Assembly: GCA_900542615.1 (NCBI GenBank)
Contig: UQOG01000017.1
Location: 1-24,513 of the forward strand
Reading direction: 5' to 3'
Source of the DNA: an uncultured Eubacteriales bacterium
GTDB taxonomy: Bacteria > Bacillota > Clostridia > Christensenellales > CAG-138
DNA: 24,513 nucleotides
The notes under the pieces were generated by a model. It was not told the origin of the DNA, searched no databases, and worked only from the letters and a program-made list of their open reading frames with translations. Position 1 is the stretch's first letter. The number at the start of each line of letters is the position of its first letter. A program made the position numbers and the translations under genes. Below are positions 21,629-24,513 of the stretch, in pieces.

Positions 21629-23017
21629 ATGTACGATATTTGTATCATCGGCGGCGGCCCCGCAGGCTATGTTGGGGCCATCCGGGCAGCCCAGCTGGGC
21701 TTTACGGTGGCCCTGTGCGAGGAGCGGGACCTGGGCGGCACCTGCCTGAACCGGGGCTGCGTGCCCACCAAGGCCCTGATGCACGCTTCGGACGCCTACC
21801 GGAGCCTGTCGGCCATGGCCAGCATGGGGGTATGCCCGGGCCAGGCGTCCTTCGATTATGCCAAGATCCACGCCTATAAGCAGGCCACCGTGGATGCGCT
21901 CAGGACGGGGATCCAGCAGCTGCTCCAGGCCAACAAGGTGCAGGTGATCCCGGCCCGGGCCCAGGTATTGGCCCCGGGCAAGGTACAGGCCGGGGAGGAG
22001 ACCCTGGAAGCCAAGCACATCATCGTGGCCACGGGCTCCTATCCCAGCATCCCTCCCATCCCGGGGGCCCGGGAGGATGGGGACGTGTGCACCAGCGACG
22101 CCCTGCTGGAGGAGCCGGCCCGGTTTTACCAGCGGCTGACCATCATCGGCGGCGGGGTGATCGGGGTGGAGATGGCCAGCGTTTATGCAGGGCTGGGCTG
22201 CCAGGTCACCGTCATCGAGGCCCTGGACCGGCTCTTGCCCATGATGGACCGGGAGATCAGCCAGAACCTTTCCATGATCCTGAAAAAGCGGGGCGTCCAG
22301 GTCCACACCGGGGCCACGGTCACGGGCATCGTCCGGGGGGAAGGGGGCCTATGCTGCAGCTTTACCACCAAAAAGGGCCAGGAAACGGCCCTTGGCGACG
22401 GGGTGCTGATCAGCGTGGGCCGCAGGCCCAATACCAACGGCCTGTTTGCCGAAGGCTGCGCCCCTGCCATGGAGCGGGGCTTTATCCAGGTGGACGCCGG
22501 GTATCAGAGCAGCATCCCGGGCATCTACGGGGTGGGAGACTGCAACGGCAAGCTGCAGCTGGCCCATGCCGCTGAGGCCCAGGCCCTGGCCTGCGTGGAG
22601 GGGATCGCCGGCAAAGCGCCGGCCATCAACCCCAATGTGGTGCCCTCCTGCGTGTATACGGACCCGGAGATCGCCTGCGTGGGCATCACCGCCGACGAGG
22701 CCAAGGCCCAGGGCATCCCGGCCAGCACGGGGAAATACGTGATGAGCGGCAACGCCAAGACCCGGATGGAGCAGGCGGAGCGCAGCTTTATCAAGCTGGT
22801 GTTCCATGGGGAGAGCCATGTGCTCTTAGGCGCCCAGCTCATGTGCCCACGGGCCACGGATATGATCGGGGAACTCACCTGCGGGGTGGTGAACGGCCTG
22901 ACGGCGGAACAGCTGCTGGCCAGCCTGCGGCCCCATCCCACCTTTATGGAAGGGGTCACCGAGGCGGTGGAGGCGGCCTTTGGCCATGCCATCCATGTAA
23001 TGCCCGCCCGCAAGTAA
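21629..23017 (+). CDS. lpdA: Dihydrolipoyl dehydrogenase (L protein)
   Basis: The 462-residue flavoprotein disulfide reductase has an N-terminal FAD motif IIGGGPAGYVGAIRAAQLG, the redox-active disulfide GGTCLNRGC (C39 and C44), a central NAD motif IIGGGVIGVEMASVYAGLG, the second FAD contact GIYGVGDCNG, and a C-terminal dimer-interface PHPTFMEG with the H436/E441 pair. It reoxidises the dihydrolipoyl arm of GcvH and makes NADH. AAGGAGA lies 8 bases before the ATG. As the last gene of the gcv operon it is most likely dedicated to glycine cleavage; no pyruvate or 2-oxoglutarate dehydrogenase genes are nearby. A strong 11-bp hairpin follows. Confidence 0.95.
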   Translation: MYDICIIGGGPAGYVGAIRAAQLGFTVALCEERDLGGTCLNRGCVPTKALMHASDAYRSLSAMASMGVCPGQASFDYAKIHAYKQATVDALRTGIQQLLQANKVQVIPARAQVLAPGKVQAGEETLEAKHIIVATGSYPSIPPIPGAREDGDVCTSDALLEEPARFYQRLTIIGGGVIGVEMASVYAGLGCQVTVIEALDRLLPMMDREISQNLSMILKKRGVQVHTGATVTGIVRGEGGLCCSFTTKKGQETALGDGVLISVGRRPNTNGLFAEGCAPAMERGFIQVDAGYQSSIPGIYGVGDCNGKLQLAHAAEAQALACVEGIAGKAPAINPNVVPSCVYTDPEIACVGITADEAKAQGIPASTGKYVMSGNAKTRMEQAERSFIKLVFHGESHVLLGAQLMCPRATDMIGELTCGVVNGLTAEQLLASLRPHPTFMEGVTEAVEAAFGHAIHVMPARK

Positions 23018-23095
23018 CCCGGGGCCGCTCATCCGCGCCCCCGCGGCAAGGCGGAAACGGGGGGATCGCCGCGCCCCAGCGCTGGAGATAATCGG

Positions 23096-23130
23096 TATGC
23101 CGGGAGTCTAATGAACAGGCTCCCGGCATA
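23096..23130 (+). terminator. Stem-loop after the glycine cleavage operon
   Basis: TATGCCGGGAG (23096-23106) and CTCCCGGCATA (23120-23130) form a perfect 11-bp stem with a 13-base loop, followed by TTATATGGTA. The T-run is poor, but the position, about 80 bases after the last gene, fits the operon end. Confidence 0.55.
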
Positions 23131-23250
23131 TTATATGGTAAAAGACGGCATCCCCTGCGCCATACGCCTGGGCAAAGGGAAAAGAAAAGCGGCCGAAAAT
23201 CCCCAAGCCTCCGGCATGATTCTTTGGCCTTCAACAAAAATAGCGGTTGG

Positions 23251-23284
23251 TTGACATTTTTTAGCGCACATGGTATTGTATAAT
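23251..23284 (+). promoter_or_regulatory. Promoter of the downstream unknown gene
   Basis: TTGACA (23251-23256) is followed after 17 bases by TATTGT (23274-23279), preceded by TGG as an extended -10. A perfect TATAAT at 23279-23284 overlaps but would need a 22-base spacer. Either gives a leader of about 20-30 bases before ATG 23313. Confidence 0.65.
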
Positions 23285-23312
23285 TGTAAGTTATGGATAA
23301 GGATGGACGTCT

Positions 23313-24425
23313 ATGCTCAAACAGCTCACGGTCACCTCTGCCGCTGAATATGATCGTATCCTGTATGGGCAAATGACGCCCAAAATGGCGGTTTCCTACC
23401 TGTTGGAAAACCGGCTCCCCGTCCGTACCTTCAGCGGTGTACTCCGGCAGATGTATCCAGGCAAAGACCTGCAAATGCGTCTGGTGGATTTTTTTGTTTC
23501 GACGATGCCGGAGGCAAACCCCCAGTCCATCGTCAAGAAGATCAAGAACTGGCTTTCGGATAAAAATCAGCCCGCCAACCGGCAGGACCTGTTTCGCATT
23601 GCCTTTGCCATGGGGTTCAGCGAAGGCCAGCTGGACTATCTGCTGAGCATGTGTACCGACTATGGCATCCAGTACCGGGACGGCCACGATGTGGTGTTCG
23701 CCTGGTTTTTGCGCAATGGCTACGGCTACCAGGAGGCGGACCGGTTTTTCCAGCAGCTGCCTCCGGCCCCCGGGCTCAACAGCTGGAGCCAGGCCCAGCA
23801 ATCCCACCTGACCCGGGAGATCCAAAACGAATTCCTCCTGGTCCAAACCCCCGAGGACTTGCGGCGCTGCTACCTGAAAAACCTGCATTGTTTCGGCTCC
23901 CTGCACCTTCGGGCCTACTATTATTTCGACAAATTCCTCTCCCTGCTCATCCATCCGGTGCCGGCCTGGCTGGATATCCCGGAGCCCTATTACTCCCTGG
24001 AGACGGTGATGCGCACCTATTTATCCATGCACATGCCCTCGGGGAAAAACCGGGAAAACTATTCCCTGGTTCAGCGGCTGATCAAGCAAAATTGGCCCAA
24101 CGCCACCTCCCTGAAAAACATCCGCAGCCACAAGGAGGACGTGCCCCGCAAGCTGCTCCTGCTTTTGTATGTGATCACGGAGGATACCACCGTGGTTTCG
24201 GGGAGGCAGCTGGAAACCACGGATGCAGAGCTTACCATGCAGGAGCGGATCGAGGAGCATTGGTGGACCATAAACGCCATGCTGGCGGATTGCGGCATGG
24301 CCCTGCTGGACCCCCGGAACATCAACGACTGGCTGATCCTCTACGCCATCGGCGCGGCGGGGGAGGAGGAATCCATGAGCGAACGGCTGGAGCAGGTGAT
24401 CGCCCTGATGTACCAGGACCTATAA
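23313..24425 (+). CDS. Uncharacterised helix-rich protein
   Basis: This 370-residue soluble protein matches no enzyme family I can name. It is predominantly helical, with no signal peptide or membrane span. The N-terminal third contains LYGQMTPKMAVSYLLENRLP, then NWLSDKNQPANRQDLFRIAF and FAMGFSEGQLDYLL, which resemble the helix-turn-helix-like repeats of poorly studied Firmicutes proteins in which a short NWL-(S/N)-(D/G)-K segment precedes a FALG(L/F) helix. YRDGHDVVFAWFLRNGYGY follows. The C-terminal half is rich in aromatic residues and ends in an acidic helix (EEESMSERLEQVIALMY). It starts at ATG 23313 behind AAGGATGG, has its own promoter, and is followed by two strong hairpins, so it is a single-gene unit unrelated in transcription to the gcv operon. 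A regulatory or scaffold role is possible but not shown. Confidence 0.8.
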   Translation: MLKQLTVTSAAEYDRILYGQMTPKMAVSYLLENRLPVRTFSGVLRQMYPGKDLQMRLVDFFVSTMPEANPQSIVKKIKNWLSDKNQPANRQDLFRIAFAMGFSEGQLDYLLSMCTDYGIQYRDGHDVVFAWFLRNGYGYQEADRFFQQLPPAPGLNSWSQAQQSHLTREIQNEFLLVQTPEDLRRCYLKNLHCFGSLHLRAYYYFDKFLSLLIHPVPAWLDIPEPYYSLETVMRTYLSMHMPSGKNRENYSLVQRLIKQNWPNATSLKNIRSHKEDVPRKLLLLLYVITEDTTVVSGRQLETTDAELTMQERIEEHWWTINAMLADCGMALLDPRNINDWLILYAIGAAGEEESMSERLEQVIALMYQDL

Positions 24426-24446
24426 GCCCATAGGCGCGGGCAAAAA

Positions 24447-24474
24447 GCCGCCCGGGGATGCTTCCCCGGGCGGC
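24447..24474 (+). terminator. Strong GC-rich hairpin after the unknown gene
   Basis: GCCGCCCGGGGA (24447-24458) pairs perfectly with TCCCCGGGCGGC (24463-24474) across the loop TGCT, preceded by five A residues and followed by TTCAGG. It probably ends the single-gene transcript, possibly with the next hairpin. Confidence 0.65.
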
Positions 24475-24483
24475 TTCAGGCTG

Positions 24484-24513
24484 TCGAAAAAGTGGCTTGC
24501 GCCACTTTTTCGA
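24484..24513. terminator. Bidirectional terminator-like palindrome at the window edge
   Basis: TCGAAAAAGTGGC-TTGC-GCCACTTTTTCGA is a perfect 13-bp stem with a 4-base loop, with A5 on one arm and T5 on the other, so it could terminate transcripts from either side. The window ends at its last base, so flanking sequence cannot be judged. Confidence 0.65.

Noticed and set aside
23279..23284. Perfect TATAAT as the main -10 with TTGACA 23251
   Set aside because: The spacer would be 22 bases. TATTGT at 23274 gives the proper 17-base spacer and an extended -10, though a second start from TATAAT is not excluded.

Overview
The window is high-GC DNA from what looks like a strictly anaerobic member of the Firmicutes (Clostridia, possibly Oscillospiraceae-like). 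The evidence is a tandem glycine riboswitch, split glycine decarboxylase subunits (GcvPA/GcvPB), strong AGGAGG-type ribosome binding sites, two TTG starts and TTGACA / extended -10 promoters. No rRNA, tRNA, CRISPR array, transposase or phage gene was seen. Taxonomy is inferred from style, not from a marker gene.

Region 1 (1-2057): a PucR-family regulator on the minus strand, with its own promoter, faces an AT-rich intergenic region carrying palindromes and direct repeats. This region separates it from a long plus-strand gene series.

Region 2 (2058-15327), probably a catabolic locus controlled by that regulator: a GNAT-like protein, a thiolase-fold protein that lacks the usual nucleophilic cysteine, its DUF35 zinc-ribbon/OB partner, FdrA (AllF) and DUF1116 (AllG), a cyclase-family metal hydrolase, an unrecognised membrane-anchored gene that reads through only with a -1 frameshift, the three subunits of a xanthine-dehydrogenase-family molybdenum hydroxylase (FAD, 2Fe-2S, Mo), an NCS2 nucleobase permease with a uracil-permease-like signature and an in-frame stop in its leader, and DUF2877 (AllH). 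AllF, AllG and AllH together are known as oxamate carbamoyltransferase, which phosphorolyses an acyl-urea to an amide and carbamoyl phosphate. The set suggests import of a nucleobase-like ring, hydroxylation, ring opening and ATP-yielding phosphorolysis. The exact substrate (purine- or pyrimidine-derived) is not fixed by the sequence.

Region 3 (15340-23130): a complete glycine cleavage operon behind a promoter, a two-aptamer glycine riboswitch and a terminator. The first gene is a GcvT-serine hydroxymethyltransferase fusion, followed by gcvH, gcvPA, gcvPB (ATGA overlap) and a dihydrolipoyl dehydrogenase. Together they would turn two glycines into serine, CO2, ammonia and NADH, with methylene-tetrahydrofolate made and used by one polypeptide.

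Region 4 (23251-24513): an unrecognised helix-rich 370-residue protein with its own promoter, followed by two strong hairpins, the last ending exactly at the window edge.
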